Source of the DNA: JBBTCX01 sp964494205
GTDB lineage: Bacteria > Planctomycetota > Phycisphaerae > UBA1845
Reading direction: 5' to 3'
NCBI GenBank assembly: GCA_964494205.1
Contig: CAZBRD010000010.1
Coordinates: 124,001-188,000 of the forward strand
Length of the DNA: 64,000 bases
In this document: positions 42,340-51,694 of the stretch, in pieces
Layout: each line of letters starts with the position of its first letter
How positions within the stretch are numbered: the stretch's first letter is position 1
Position numbers and translations under genes: made by a program
Notes under the pieces: model-generated
What the model was told of the DNA's origin: nothing
The model's database searches: none
The model's input: only the letters and a program-made list of their open reading frames with translations

Positions 42340-43623
42340 ATGCTGTGGCTCCGCTCGCTGGTCGGCTTCTTTGTGATCATTGCGTTTGCCTGGTTGTTGT
42401 CGACTAATCGGCGACGGTTTCCCTTGCGAACTGTTGTCGCAGGGAGCATTCTGCAATTTGTTCTGGCGTTATTCGTCCTTCGCACCAGTGTTGGTGAGGC
42501 TATCTTCACCAAAATGGGTGATCTTGTGGCGCTGCTCATCAGCGCCTCTGACCACGGCGCACGTTTCATCTTCGGCAACCTTGTTGACGTGGCCCCTGAT
42601 TCGTGGGGCTTCGTTTTCATGGCTAAGGCGCTGCCAACAATCATCGTCTTTTCGTCGCTTTCTGCGATCGGGTATCACCTTGGGTTCCTGCAGAAGATCG
42701 TGGCCGTGATGGCGTGGGTGATGGCGAGACTCATGCGAGTCAGCGGGGCTGAGAGTCTCTCTGCTGCGGCCAACATTTTCATGGGTCAGACCGAGGCCCC
42801 GCTCTTTGTCCGACCGTACATCCCTCAGATGACCGATTCCGAATTGCACGCTGTTATGGTCGGCGGTTTTGCAACGATCGCGGGGAGTCTTATCGCTGTT
42901 TACGCGGCGATGCTCGGCCATACCGATCCTCATGCCATCAGCGAGATGGCGCGGCATCTGCTTGCGGCGTCCATTATCTGTGCACCTTCGAGTCTGGTGG
43001 TTGCGAAAATCATGCTTCCCGAAACGGAGCAGCCGCTCACGGCGGGCGATGTGCGGCTCGACTTCAAACCGACGTCGCGGAATATCATCGATGCTGCTGC
43101 GACCGGCGGACTGGAGGGAATGCACCTCGCGATCAATGTTGCGGCTATGCTCATCGCGTTCATCGCGATCATTAAACTGCTCGACATGTTGCTCGCGTGG
43201 TTTGGCGCGTTGGGATCAATTCATCCGCTGGTTCACTCGATGGGCATGGAGCAACTCAGCCTGGATCAGGTTCTTGGCTTGGTGTTTTCTCCGGTTGCCT
43301 GGTTGATCGGAGTTCCGACGGAAGATTGTCGCCGGTTTGCGAGTCTGCTCGGCCAGGCGATGGCTACCAACGAGTTCATTGCGTACAGCTCGCTCGATGC
43401 GTTCAACAAGTCCGGAGCGTTGACCCTGCGATCATCGACGCTGGCGATCTATGCACTGTGCGGTTTTGCGAACTTCAGCTCGATTGCGATTCAGATTGCG
43501 GGGATCGGCGGCATGGCTCCTAACCGACGCGACGATCTCGCCCGCCTGGGTTTGCGCGCTATGTTCGCCGGGGCGATGGCCTGTTGGATGACCGCGTGCG
43601 TGGCGGGAACGCTGATGCAGTGA
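42340..43623 (+). CDS. nupC: NupC/CNT-type concentrative nucleoside transporter
   Basis: 427 residues with about ten hydrophobic segments. CNT motifs: FVLRTSVGEAIFTKMGD near residue 50, GQTEAPLFVRPYIPQMTDSE (about 150), HAVMVGGFATIAGSLIAVYA (about 172), LASLLGQAMATNEFIAY (about 340) and SSTLAIYALCGFANFSSIAIQIGG-like (about 375). It imports nucleosides with Na+ or H+. The start is ATG 42340; a longer frame from 42268 is inside tdk. As the last gene of the hyuA-preT-preA-tdk-nupC operon it supplies the substrate. Confidence 0.94.
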   Translation: MLWLRSLVGFFVIIAFAWLLSTNRRRFPLRTVVAGSILQFVLALFVLRTSVGEAIFTKMGDLVALLISASDHGARFIFGNLVDVAPDSWGFVFMAKALPTIIVFSSLSAIGYHLGFLQKIVAVMAWVMARLMRVSGAESLSAAANIFMGQTEAPLFVRPYIPQMTDSELHAVMVGGFATIAGSLIAVYAAMLGHTDPHAISEMARHLLAASIICAPSSLVVAKIMLPETEQPLTAGDVRLDFKPTSRNIIDAAATGGLEGMHLAINVAAMLIAFIAIIKLLDMLLAWFGALGSIHPLVHSMGMEQLSLDQVLGLVFSPVAWLIGVPTEDCRRFASLLGQAMATNEFIAYSSLDAFNKSGALTLRSSTLAIYALCGFANFSSIAIQIAGIGGMAPNRRDDLARLGLRAMFAGAMACWMTACVAGTLMQ

Positions 43624-43647
43624 ATTGGGCAGGGCCTGCTCAGACCA

Positions 43648-44139
43648 TTACGAGGGGCGAATTCGCTGCGCCGCATCTCGCCGCAGAGCTTCTTCAAGAA
43701 TCGCTTCCTTAACGAGAAAATCGGTCTCACGAATTCTCCGAAAGGCATCGGGCAAGTTAATCAACTTACGAGTTGAAGCCAGTTCCAGAACTCCGATCGC
43801 ACCGATGGTGTTTAGGCCTCGCTCATTCGCCGCCCTTCTTGCCTTTCGATCATCGACGAGGAGCAAATCGGCTTTGATTTCAACGGCGAGACTGATGGCC
43901 TCGCGTTCTCCGGGACCGTCGATAGAAAGCGAGTCATCGATGTGTGACGGCGATTGCACTTGCAGCCAAGTTGGAGGTGTTTCGATCCAAGTTCTGACAA
44001 CTTCAGGTGTGCGATCATGGGTCAACTCTGCGGCAACGATGGGTGGAATCAGCACATGATCAAATAGATCGTGGAGAATGGACGAATGTTCGATGCGGAT
44101 CAGCACATTGATAGGGCTGGCATCGGAAACGACAATCAT
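43648..44139 (-). CDS. PIN-domain nuclease (DUF3368-like), toxin of a type II system
   Basis: 163 residues. N-terminal acidic motif VVSDASPINVLIRIE (Asp about 6), LIPPIVAAELTHDRTP with Glu (about 41), and LLLVDDRKARRAANERG (Asp about 97) give the usual PIN active-site set. PIN toxins are RNases inhibited by a partner. Here the partner is encoded directly upstream and overlaps by four bases (44136-44139). Confidence 0.87.
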   Translation of the reverse strand: MIVVSDASPINVLIRIEHSSILHDLFDHVLIPPIVAAELTHDRTPEVVRTWIETPPTWLQVQSPSHIDDSLSIDGPGEREAISLAVEIKADLLLVDDRKARRAANERGLNTIGAIGVLELASTRKLINLPDAFRRIRETDFLVKEAILEEALRRDAAQRIRPS

Positions 44140-44423
44140 GAAGTTTTGTCTGGGAACAACTTTGCGATTGTTGCACGATCAGATTCAAGGTCTTCGAGCG
44201 TATAATTGAGTGGTACCCCACGCCTGGCCAACCAAACTTGAGCTTCAAATGAAGTAGGCAGACCAAGTATCAGCGCGACTTCGCCCATCGAGAGTTTTCC
44301 AGTTTGATAGCCCGCGATCGTAAGCTGTTCGATGGCGGCAAGTCGAAGATCAGGTCCGAATGCTCGTTCTAAGATTTCTTCGCATTCATGTGACAACTTC
44401 AATGTGGAATCGGCCGAGACCAT
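44136..44423 (-). CDS. UPF0175 family antitoxin
   Basis: 95 residues. The motif LRLAAIEQLTIAGYQTGKLSMGEVALILGL is cut short here as YQTGKLSMGEVALILGL (about residues 39-55), the UPF0175 signature with a helix-turn-helix, followed by a target-recognition-like segment ARRGVPLNYTLEDLE. UPF0175 proteins are usually antitoxins of PIN/DUF3368 toxins, which follows. The gene order (antitoxin first, ATGA overlap) is standard. The promoter should lie in 44424-44500, where AT-rich sequence is seen. Confidence 0.88.
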   Translation of the reverse strand: MVSADSTLKLSHECEEILERAFGPDLRLAAIEQLTIAGYQTGKLSMGEVALILGLPTSFEAQVWLARRGVPLNYTLEDLESDRATIAKLFPDKTS

Positions 44424-44675
44424 ACAACAATTCTACTAGTCCAAGCGATCTAATGCCAATCGTTCGAGCAAGTTGTTACAACAGGTTCCAAGAATGCCAT
44501 CAGTGGGATTCTCCTAAGACGTTATCGCTGGTTTTGCAAGAGTCCTTCGATTCGGCACAAGAGTCGCGATACGGTACCGCAGTCGATCAATCTGCAGCTT
44601 TTTGGAACTTTGCCATTTGGACTGCGTCAAAACTGGCATCGATCTACTTGCGACTCTTATTTCAGGAAGATTGCC

Positions 44676-45188
44676 GTGCCAAAGTCTATTAGTTTACTTG
44701 ACAGAGTGCATGTCGCTTCGCCTTGTACCGCGCCGTGGGCTGAGATGGTCGGTGATGAGAGGGTGCGTTTTTGCGGTCTGTGTAAGTTGAACGTCTACAA
44801 TTTTTCCGAAATGACGCGGCGTGAGGCGGAGAGACTCGTCGTCGAGAAGGAGGGAAAGCTGTGTGGCCGTTATTATGCGCGGGCTGATGGGACGATCATC
44901 ACCAAGGATTGCCCGGTTGGATGGGAACGAGTTAAGAAACGAATGCGTCTAACGTTTGCGGCGACGGTAACGGTTTTCCTGGCGTCGGTGGCCTTCTTGC
45001 TTGGGTTAACAGGGTTCACGCGCTATTCCCGCATTCTTCGCTTACGCCATTTGGAGCCGTTTAAGACGGTCGCCGAACGACTGGATCCCCCGAGTTTCAG
45101 AGGGAATTTTGCCATAGAAGGTGAAATCTCCGTTTGTCCGTCGCCGCCGCCGCCACAAGTACTGGTTGGGAAGGTACGGTCGCGATAG
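44676..45188 (+). CDS. Hypothetical membrane-anchored protein with Cys motif (planctomycete type)
   Basis: 170 residues. The soluble N-terminal part (about 85 residues) carries HVASPCTAPWAEMVGDERVR, then FCGLCKLNVYNFSEMTR and EGKLCGRYYARADGT with DCPVG. It is a recognisable conserved pattern (SPCxxxWxxM-GD-xxRxCxxC) seen as hypothetical proteins in Planctomycetota, where the Cys residues may bind metal. A single helix follows (about 88-108), then a Pro-rich tail. The GTG start at 44676 follows AGGAAG; frames further upstream have no such site. The function is unknown. Confidence 0.68.
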   Translation: MPKSISLLDRVHVASPCTAPWAEMVGDERVRFCGLCKLNVYNFSEMTRREAERLVVEKEGKLCGRYYARADGTIITKDCPVGWERVKKRMRLTFAATVTVFLASVAFLLGLTGFTRYSRILRLRHLEPFKTVAERLDPPSFRGNFAIEGEISVCPSPPPPQVLVGKVRSR

Positions 45189-45190
45189 TC

Positions 45191-45727
45191 ATGCAAAAGT
45201 TCGGTTGCACAATTGCTGTTGGTTATGCCGTCATTTGGACGGTTGCGAGATGGGGCTGTGATTGGCTTGGTCAGCTGCAATCGGCTCTTGGCGTCCCCTT
45301 TTCGCTGAGCGATTTCGTTAGCCTGCACGTGGTGTATGACTTTCATCTTGCGGCCATGATCGTTCTGCTGCCCACGCTCGCAGCCTTGTTGGCCGGTTTG
45401 ACACTGCACGCATTCAGCCCGCGTGTTGTGTTTCTGCCGAAAGGAATGACGTGGAGGTCTTCGGCTCTGCTCGCGGGAATCATCATTCCACTCTCGCTCT
45501 TGATGGCTGTGTGTGTCGACGTGTATGGAGACATGCACCGAGTGGTGCCCGCGTTCGCATCTGCTTTTGCATTCCCTGCCGCAAGTGCGATTACTACTTT
45601 CTTGATTCTGCTCGGTACGCGTCGGTTAAGGCCGGGCTTGTGCACGTCGTGCAGATACGACATTACTCATTCCATCAACTTCGGTCGCTGCCCTGAATGC
45701 GGGACCGCGATCATGCAATCGGCGTAA
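45191..45727 (+). CDS. Small membrane protein with C-terminal zinc ribbon
   Basis: 178 residues, four hydrophobic segments (about 5-25, 45-70, 85-108, 120-142) and a cytoplasmic C-terminal zinc ribbon CTSCRYDITHSINFGRCPEC (exactly 20 residues, CxxC...CxxC). This type of tail, CxxCxYDLRxSxGxCPECG, is very frequent in Planctomycetota. The ATG at 45191 is two bases after the previous stop, so they form an operon. Function unknown. Confidence 0.75.
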   Translation: MQKFGCTIAVGYAVIWTVARWGCDWLGQLQSALGVPFSLSDFVSLHVVYDFHLAAMIVLLPTLAALLAGLTLHAFSPRVVFLPKGMTWRSSALLAGIIIPLSLLMAVCVDVYGDMHRVVPAFASAFAFPAASAITTFLILLGTRRLRPGLCTSCRYDITHSINFGRCPECGTAIMQSA

Positions 45728-46088
45728 CTCATGCTTGGGCTGACATCCATGCGCTTCAAGTCGGATTACGTAAGTTGGGCGGGCCATTCGTCAAGATACC
45801 GCAAATCAACGGCGCACGTTCAGTCGTGCCTACGGCACTTCATCTTCTGATTGTTTACCCACACCCAGCACTTCGTGCTGGGCTATTTTCAGTTCGTCCC
45901 TAGCGGGACGAGAGCGTTCGCGCTTGCTAAACGTCGAGCCTGAACTCAGCCATGTTGCGTCTGGGCTCCTTCGATCTGCATCGAAGCGGTACGTTCCAAC
46001 TCGAATCAGACTTGGTTGAATGAGTGTCATTACGACTTTTTGATTGCCGGAGTTTTTACTTTGCTTCATTTCTGCTATCACTCCCACC
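45728..46088. repeat. Intergenic region with repeat G copy 4
   Basis: Repeat G at 45820-45912: TCGTGCCTACGGCACTT, CCCAGCACTTCGTGCTGGG and GTCCCTAGCGGGAC. No gene; no clear promoter for the following antiporter. Confidence 0.7.
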
Positions 46089-47576
46089 ATGCTGATTGCT
46101 GCTACGGAGCCACTGACGACCGCGCTGCTTCTGACTACGTTCGGCGTGCTGTTGCTGCTGGCGGCGGTTTCGACACGCACCTTTGAGCGATTGGGCATTC
46201 CGGTCGTGCTGGTGTTCATTGTGCTGGGCATGTGCGCGGGGTCGGAGGGGCCGGGCAAGGTTCCATTTGAGAATTACACGTTTGCGTTTCGCCTGGGGAC
46301 GGTCGCCCTCATTCTGATTCTGCTCGACGGTGGGCTGAACACGTCCATTTATTCGCTGAAGAGGTCGATCGCGCCTTCCGGGTTGCTCGCGACGGTGGGG
46401 GTGCTCATTACCGCGCTGCTTGTGACGCTTTTCGCAAGACTTCTTGGCATTGAGTGGGGCCCGGCGGCGCTGATCGGCGCGGTGGTTTCGTCGACGGATG
46501 CGGCGGCTGTGTTTGCGATTCTCCGGGGAGGAAACATTCGACTTAAGGAACCGGTAGGGACGACGCTGGAGCTGGAGTCCGGCATCAATGATCCGATGGC
46601 AGTCGTGCTCACGGTGGCGATCACGGAGTTTCTTTCCGAACCGGAGGCGTCGCGCATACCCCTCGTGGTGGAACTTCCTTTGCAACTTGCAATTGGCGTG
46701 GTGATCGGTCTGCTTCTGGGGCGCGGAGCGCGGGCGATGCTGGCGAAAGTCCGACTCTCCACGGGAGGTCTTTATCCGGCGTTCACACTGGGAACAGCAT
46801 TCTTCGCTTATGGATTGGCGACGATCGCGCACGGGAGCGGGTTTCTAGCGGTGTATGTGGTTGCGGTGATTCTGGGAAATGGTCCCTTGCCTTATCGCAG
46901 CGGGCTGTTGCGCATTCACGACGCGATCGCGTGGCTTAGTCAGATCGCGATGTTCTTGATGCTTGGATTGCTGGTGTTTCCATCGCAGCTGTTGCCGGTT
47001 GCGTGGACGGGGCTGGGGGTGGCGTTGTTTCTGGCGTTCATTGCACGGCCGATTGCGGCTGCGATCTGTCTATACCCGTTGAAGTTTCCGACGGATCAAA
47101 TCGGCTACATCGGTTGGGTTGGGCTGCGCGGCGCGGTACCGATCATTCTGGCGACGTTCCCGGTCATTGAAGGCGTTCCGGGTGCGAAGATGATTTTCAA
47201 CATCGTTTTCTTCGTGGTGGTGGTTAACTCCATCATACCGGGCGCGACTATCCGGTGGCTCACTCGGAGGTGGCAGTTGGAGGCACTGACTCCGCCTCCT
47301 CCGCTGGCGGCGGTGGAGATGGTTTCCACGCGCTTGCTGAACGGCGAGATCATGTCGTTTCATGTGAGCGAATCGTTGGCGGTTGCGGGGGCGAGTCTTT
47401 CGCACGTTCCGTTTCCGCCAGAGTCGGCGGCTATTCTTATCGTGCGTGACTCGGAGTTGATTGCTGCGAAGGGGCAGACGGTCTTGATGGCGGGCGATCA
47501 TGTCTATGTGTTTTGCCGCCCGAGCGATCGACCGTTCATCGAACTTCTGTTCGGTAAGCCGGAGCAGTCGATCTAG
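46089..47576 (+). CDS. CPA1-type Na+(K+)/H+ antiporter with C-terminal TrkA-C domain
   Basis: 495 residues. About 12 helices; RLGTVALILILLDGGLNTS (about 75), ALIGAVVSSTDAAAVFAILRGG (ion-binding Asp, about 130) and LELESGINDPMAVVLT (about 162) are typical of the NhaP2/CvrA potassium/proton antiporter branch. The C-terminal about 95 residues have the RCK-C-like form with FHVSESLAVAGASLSHVPFPPESA and GDHVYVFCRPSDRP, probably ligand-binding regulation. The start is ATG 46089 (MLIAATEPL); an upstream TTG at 46044 is rejected because it adds a charged stretch. Confidence 0.91.
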   Translation: MLIAATEPLTTALLLTTFGVLLLLAAVSTRTFERLGIPVVLVFIVLGMCAGSEGPGKVPFENYTFAFRLGTVALILILLDGGLNTSIYSLKRSIAPSGLLATVGVLITALLVTLFARLLGIEWGPAALIGAVVSSTDAAAVFAILRGGNIRLKEPVGTTLELESGINDPMAVVLTVAITEFLSEPEASRIPLVVELPLQLAIGVVIGLLLGRGARAMLAKVRLSTGGLYPAFTLGTAFFAYGLATIAHGSGFLAVYVVAVILGNGPLPYRSGLLRIHDAIAWLSQIAMFLMLGLLVFPSQLLPVAWTGLGVALFLAFIARPIAAAICLYPLKFPTDQIGYIGWVGLRGAVPIILATFPVIEGVPGAKMIFNIVFFVVVVNSIIPGATIRWLTRRWQLEALTPPPPLAAVEMVSTRLLNGEIMSFHVSESLAVAGASLSHVPFPPESAAILIVRDSELIAAKGQTVLMAGDHVYVFCRPSDRPFIELLFGKPEQSI

Positions 47577-47991
47577 TGGACTGTTCCATTTGAAGCTTCG
47601 GGTGAAGTATCGATGTGCCACGGCCAAGCTGCGGCTTGACCGTGCCACCCGTCCCACAAAATCGAACTGAATGAACCAATAGGACCCGTCTTCGAGCGCA
47701 AGTCCCTTTTTGTGCCAGGCAGTTGCACCTGTCGATTTCGGACCTGTCATGCGGATGTTGTTCCGTTATTGGAAGATATGACGGCCTGTTCAGTGCGAGT
47801 TTACATGGTTTCGGTTTGACCTTGATTTAGTAGGGGTCCAATACTGATAATGGAGGCGCTTCCATTGATTTGGGAGGGAGGCAACTCTATTCGCCGGTTC
47901 GGGTCGGCGCGCTCAGATTTCGTCAGACATCTAAACAAGTTCGCAAACGAGGAAGCAAGCCAGTTCCGCTGGCGTACACGGAGGAAGAAGC
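47577..47991. repeat. Intergenic region with repeat C
   Basis: Repeat C at 47617-47650 (CCACGGCCAAGC-TGCG-GCTTGACCGTGCCACCC). The remainder has no gene. GGAGGAAGAAGC just before 47992 is the ribosome site of the next gene. Confidence 0.7.
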
Positions 47992-48726
47992 ATGAATACG
48001 AACGGGTCAACGCGCGTCAACTGCATTCGCACTTTGCCATTTGTGGTCGTTGTGCTCACTGTACTCGGAGTCATCTCTGTAGAAGCAGCGCGCGCTGTGC
48101 CCAACACCGTGGTGCGCGGACCGACGCCGACTCAGATCGCCTGTTGCTTGAATGACCAATCTTGCACGGAGTTGGCAGAGAACGCCTGTGCTTCTCAGGG
48201 TGGCCATGTTGCGTCAGCGTCGATCTGTGAGGGTGACGTTGATGACGACGGCGTTGACGGTGTGTGCGGCGACGCGTGTCCAGGTGATGGGGGCAAGACA
48301 GCGCCGGGTGCCTGCGGATGTGGGATCGCCGACACAGATACTGATACTGACGGCACGGCGAACTGCAACGATGGATGTCCGGCTGATGCAGGTAAGACGT
48401 CGCCTGGTCTCTGTGGTTGCGGAGTGTCAGACGTTGACACCGATTTGGATGGCACGCCGAACTGCACGGATGGCTGCCCGTCGAATCCGAACATGATCGC
48501 GCCGAGTGCGTGCGGCTGCGTGGTGGCGGTTGATTCTGATGGTGACACGGTGCCGGATTGCATCGATCTCTGCGATGGGCTGGATGATACGATTGATTCA
48601 AACGGAAATGGCGTACCTGATTGCGTAGCCGGCGATCTGCCGATTCCCACGGTCACCACGTGGGGGATGGTGATCATGGGCTTGATGCTGCTGACGGTTG
48701 GGAAGATTCGGTTTGGGATGGCGTAG
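47992..48726 (+). CDS. IPTL-CTERM sorted surface protein with thrombospondin type 3-like repeats
   Basis: 244 residues. N-terminal signal peptide (LPFVVVVLTVLGVISVEA, about residues 15-32). The centre has three to four Asp-rich Ca-binding-like repeats of the form CxDGCPxDxxKTxPGxCGCGxxDxDTDxDG, and CACCLND-type Cys-rich start. The C-terminus is the sorting tag IPTVTTWGMVIMGLMLLTVG, then KIRFG. The IPTL-CTERM tag sends proteins to an exosortase-like sorting pathway in some Gram-negative bacteria. GGAGG 7 bases before the ATG at 47992 sets the start. Confidence 0.88.
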   Translation: MNTNGSTRVNCIRTLPFVVVVLTVLGVISVEAARAVPNTVVRGPTPTQIACCLNDQSCTELAENACASQGGHVASASICEGDVDDDGVDGVCGDACPGDGGKTAPGACGCGIADTDTDTDGTANCNDGCPADAGKTSPGLCGCGVSDVDTDLDGTPNCTDGCPSNPNMIAPSACGCVVAVDSDGDTVPDCIDLCDGLDDTIDSNGNGVPDCVAGDLPIPTVTTWGMVIMGLMLLTVGKIRFGMA

Positions 48727-48993
48727 TGAACATGAGCGGTGTCGGATTCGTTGGTTGTTTCCAAGCGAGGGCGATATGCCGCCTTCCGACACCGTCGGCG
48801 TCCGGATTACGTGTTGTCTGAAATAAGTATCACACGTTGCCCGCGAACTCCGCACCAATTAAGAAGTGCCGCAACCAGCATTCTGTTCCCCGATGACACA
48901 GTTCCAAGTTACAGTTGCGATTGCGGCAAACCTGGTATTTTTCTTCACTATCTCACTCGCGAGTGCCTGGCACATCGCTTCTCGTGATTGCGC

Positions 48994-49770
48994 CTACTCA
49001 ATCGGCTTTGGCCCACAGTCAAGGGGCTGCTGTGTACGATTCGCCGACACTACCTGGCTCTGCAATTCTCTGCCAGCTTGCGCTTGATGTTTTGCTTCGC
49101 AGGCAACTTTGCGCCATTCGACTCTGGAATCAGCCGTCTTGAACGACTTTTGGACGGTGGTGTATTCTGCCGGGACAGGTACGCGCCTTGTGGTTGCTGG
49201 CGCGATGAGTTTCTGCACTCGAATCGTCTGAAACTCGGCCGGAATAGTCACTTCGCGGACGGTCGTGGGTTTCACCTCTACTTGTTTTTCGATGTTCGCA
49301 AACTGCGGTTCGTGGCTGACGAGGCAGAACATCTCGTTAGTCAAAAGCTGTGCATCTTCGACTATGGGCGGCTTCTGCATATGCCAGCCGGAGTGTCCTG
49401 GGTCGACTTGGACCGCTTCGGTTTTTGTAGCAAACTCGGCGGGCACGACTTCCAGCTTTGTCGAAGCCTCCTTGAGGATCACTTTCTCGTCCACCCATTC
49501 ATAGCGCGCGGGAATCACTTCCAGCTTTTCAGACGCCTCACGCACCAGCACCGTTTCGGAACTGGTCTCAAATTGCTCCGGCACAAACACTTTGACGAAG
49601 CATTCGCCTGGCTTCGCGTTTGGCGGCAAGTCCTGGGTAACCTGGACTAGGTCGTGTTGCGGAGCCTCAACACAGCAGCGTGTAACTTTACAGGAATTAC
49701 ATCCCGCCAGCGCCAGCAAGGCTGACACAATGGGCAGCACCAGCGCTATTCTAATACTGTTTGTTGACAT
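48994..49770 (-). CDS. Lipoprotein with repeated VPAEY/F-type units
   Basis: 258 residues. Signal and lipobox LLALAGCNSC (Cys about residue 23), followed by about six units of 25-30 residues of the type VxVPxxFExxxExVLVxxAxxKxExIPAxY(E/K)W (examples: EVVPAEFATKTEAVQV; RVPVPAEYTTVQKSFK). Such units recur in envelope lipoproteins of Proteobacteria and Planctomycetota, with unknown function. The start ATG 49770 follows AAGGAGAAAAGTC. Lys-rich ends fit a periplasmic, possibly peptidoglycan-associated, protein. Confidence 0.75.
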   Translation of the reverse strand: MSTNSIRIALVLPIVSALLALAGCNSCKVTRCCVEAPQHDLVQVTQDLPPNAKPGECFVKVFVPEQFETSSETVLVREASEKLEVIPARYEWVDEKVILKEASTKLEVVPAEFATKTEAVQVDPGHSGWHMQKPPIVEDAQLLTNEMFCLVSHEPQFANIEKQVEVKPTTVREVTIPAEFQTIRVQKLIAPATTRRVPVPAEYTTVQKSFKTADSRVEWRKVACEAKHQAQAGRELQSQVVSANRTQQPLDCGPKPIE

Positions 49771-50323
49771 GACTTTTCTCCTTCTGAGATTAGTTGGACT
49801 AAGACAAGGTCCGCTGTTCCACCGGCGACGTGATACAAGCACGAATGCACTTTTACTTCGTGAACAGGTTTGCACGCCTCCTACATTGAGTCACATTTCA
49901 CGTGCTTGATGCGCGTGCGAAAACACTCCCAACCTCCGTGCATTGAGAATTCGGTGCAAGCGGTATGCCAGTTTTGCGATTTTTTGGCGATTCTCGGGTG
50001 CCTGATATGTACACAGGTAAAAGCGGTGCGTTCCGCGTCGGTGGATTGCGAGTGTGCCTTGGCTTAACTGAATGCTATTGAGACAGGGCATGCGACGCCC
50101 CTGGCGTATATCCATAAGACGATGTTTCCTCGTGCAGAGGGGGCTTGAGTGAGGGTGGGGTGGCTAACGCACCCGGTTACGTTACAGGCACCATGGTAAG
50201 AGCCTATACCAATGTGAATCGGATGACACCATACCGCAAGGGGGCGAAGATGCGTCAAATACCGCCGCTCGTTCGATTTCGATTGGGTGTTCTCGCGCGC
50301 AGCTCAGCTTCGAAAGTGCCTAC
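49771..50323. other. Intergenic region without recognised gene
   Basis: About 550 bases. Short open frames show no ribosome sites or known motifs. The region separates the lipoprotein promoter side from the 3' end of the aminotransferase gene. No repeat family from this window was recognised. Confidence 0.5.
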
Positions 50324-51694
50324 TCAATGCCTACTACAAAGAGAAAAACACTCATCCAGCACCGCGATCATGAAATTGCAATCGTCTTTGGTAATGCACA
50401 TGGGCGGTTTGATGCGTAGCACGTTGCCGTAGAGGCCGCCTTTGCCGATGAGCAGGCCGAGGTTTTTTGCTTGTTCGAAAACGGCCGCGCATTCGGCTGT
50501 AGCAGGTTCCTTAGTCTGACGGTCTTTCACCAGTTCGACGCCGAGCATCAAACCCATGCCGCGGACTTCGCCGATTAACTTGTGCTTGTCCATCAGCTCC
50601 GTCAGCTTGCCTTTGAGGTAGCCGCCCAACTCTTTGGCCTTCGATTGGATTTTCTCTTCATCGATGATTTCCAGCGTCGCGATGCCTTGGATCATCGAGA
50701 CCGGGTTGCCGCCGAAGGTGTTGAAGTGAATCTTCTTGGCCATGGTTGATGCGATTTCTGGTCGCGTCGTGCATGCGCCGATCGGTGCACCGTTGCCGAT
50801 GCCCTTGGCCATGGTGACAATGTCTGGCACCACGCCCCAATTCTGGTGTCCCCAGTAATGATCGCCCGTGCGGCCAAAGCCTGTCTGCACTTCGTCGGCG
50901 ATGCATAGGCCTCCATATTTGCGAACGATGTCGTAGACGATTTTGAAATACTCGGGCGGCGGCGTGACGGTGCCGCCCACGCCCTGAATCGGTTCCGCGA
51001 TGAAGCAAGCGATGTCGCCGCTGGTTTCGTAACGGATCACGTCCTCCACGCTCTTCGCGCATTTCAGGTCGCATGACGGATACGTGAGGCCGAAGGGGCA
51101 GCGGTAGCAATAACCCGGCGCGACGTGCTTGATGTTGCTGTTCGACGGGATCGGGAATTTCCACGTCCCGACGGCGGTCATGTTCATCGTGGTTTGCGAG
51201 CCGCCGTGGTAGGAATTGCGGAGCGTGAGCACTTCGTGTCGACCTGTGTGCAGGCGCGACATCAGCACGGCGATTTCGTTGGCTTCACTGCCGGAGTTGG
51301 TGAAGTAGCTTGATTTCAGGTTGGCACCAGGCGGCATGCGCTTGGCGAGCTCGCGACCCATGATGGCTACGTTGGGGTTCAGATAGATCGTCGTGCTGTG
51401 TACGAGTTTGCCAACCTGCTCGCGAAGTCGCTCGGTGATCTTTGGGTGACAGTGGCCTACCGATACGGTGACGATTCCGCCGATGCCGTCGAGATAGCGC
51501 CGACCAGTGTCGTCCCACACGTATTGCATGTGACCTTCGACGACTGCGATGGGGTCTTTGTAATAGACGAAGATGCCCGGGTTCAGGTACTCGCGGCGCA
51601 TGGCGAGGATTTCGTCGCGGCTTGGGCCGGTGTACTTTGAAGGGGTGTGGTTGCAGACGGGAAGGGGGATTGTTTTTTTCATCGTGTCGTTCAT
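50324..51694 (-). CDS. Class III aminotransferase (AGXT2-like)
   Basis: 456 residues. PLP features: GSEANEIAVLMSRLHTGR (about 130), DEVQTGFGRTGDHYWG (about 255), and the Schiff-base Lys in MAKGIGNGAPIGACTT (about 290), with FGGNPVSMIQGIATLEII after it. The N-terminus (YKDPIAVVEGHMQYVWDDTGRRYLDG) is typical of mitochondrial-type alanine-glyoxylate aminotransferase 2. AGXT2-type enzymes use beta-alanine and 3-aminoisobutyrate, end products of the reductive pyrimidine pathway encoded at 37457-41755, so a role in that pathway is plausible but not proven. Start at 51694. Confidence 0.9.
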   Translation of the reverse strand: MNDTMKKTIPLPVCNHTPSKYTGPSRDEILAMRREYLNPGIFVYYKDPIAVVEGHMQYVWDDTGRRYLDGIGGIVTVSVGHCHPKITERLREQVGKLVHSTTIYLNPNVAIMGRELAKRMPPGANLKSSYFTNSGSEANEIAVLMSRLHTGRHEVLTLRNSYHGGSQTTMNMTAVGTWKFPIPSNSNIKHVAPGYCYRCPFGLTYPSCDLKCAKSVEDVIRYETSGDIACFIAEPIQGVGGTVTPPPEYFKIVYDIVRKYGGLCIADEVQTGFGRTGDHYWGHQNWGVVPDIVTMAKGIGNGAPIGACTTRPEIASTMAKKIHFNTFGGNPVSMIQGIATLEIIDEEKIQSKAKELGGYLKGKLTELMDKHKLIGEVRGMGLMLGVELVKDRQTKEPATAECAAVFEQAKNLGLLIGKGGLYGNVLRIKPPMCITKDDCNFMIAVLDECFSLCSRH

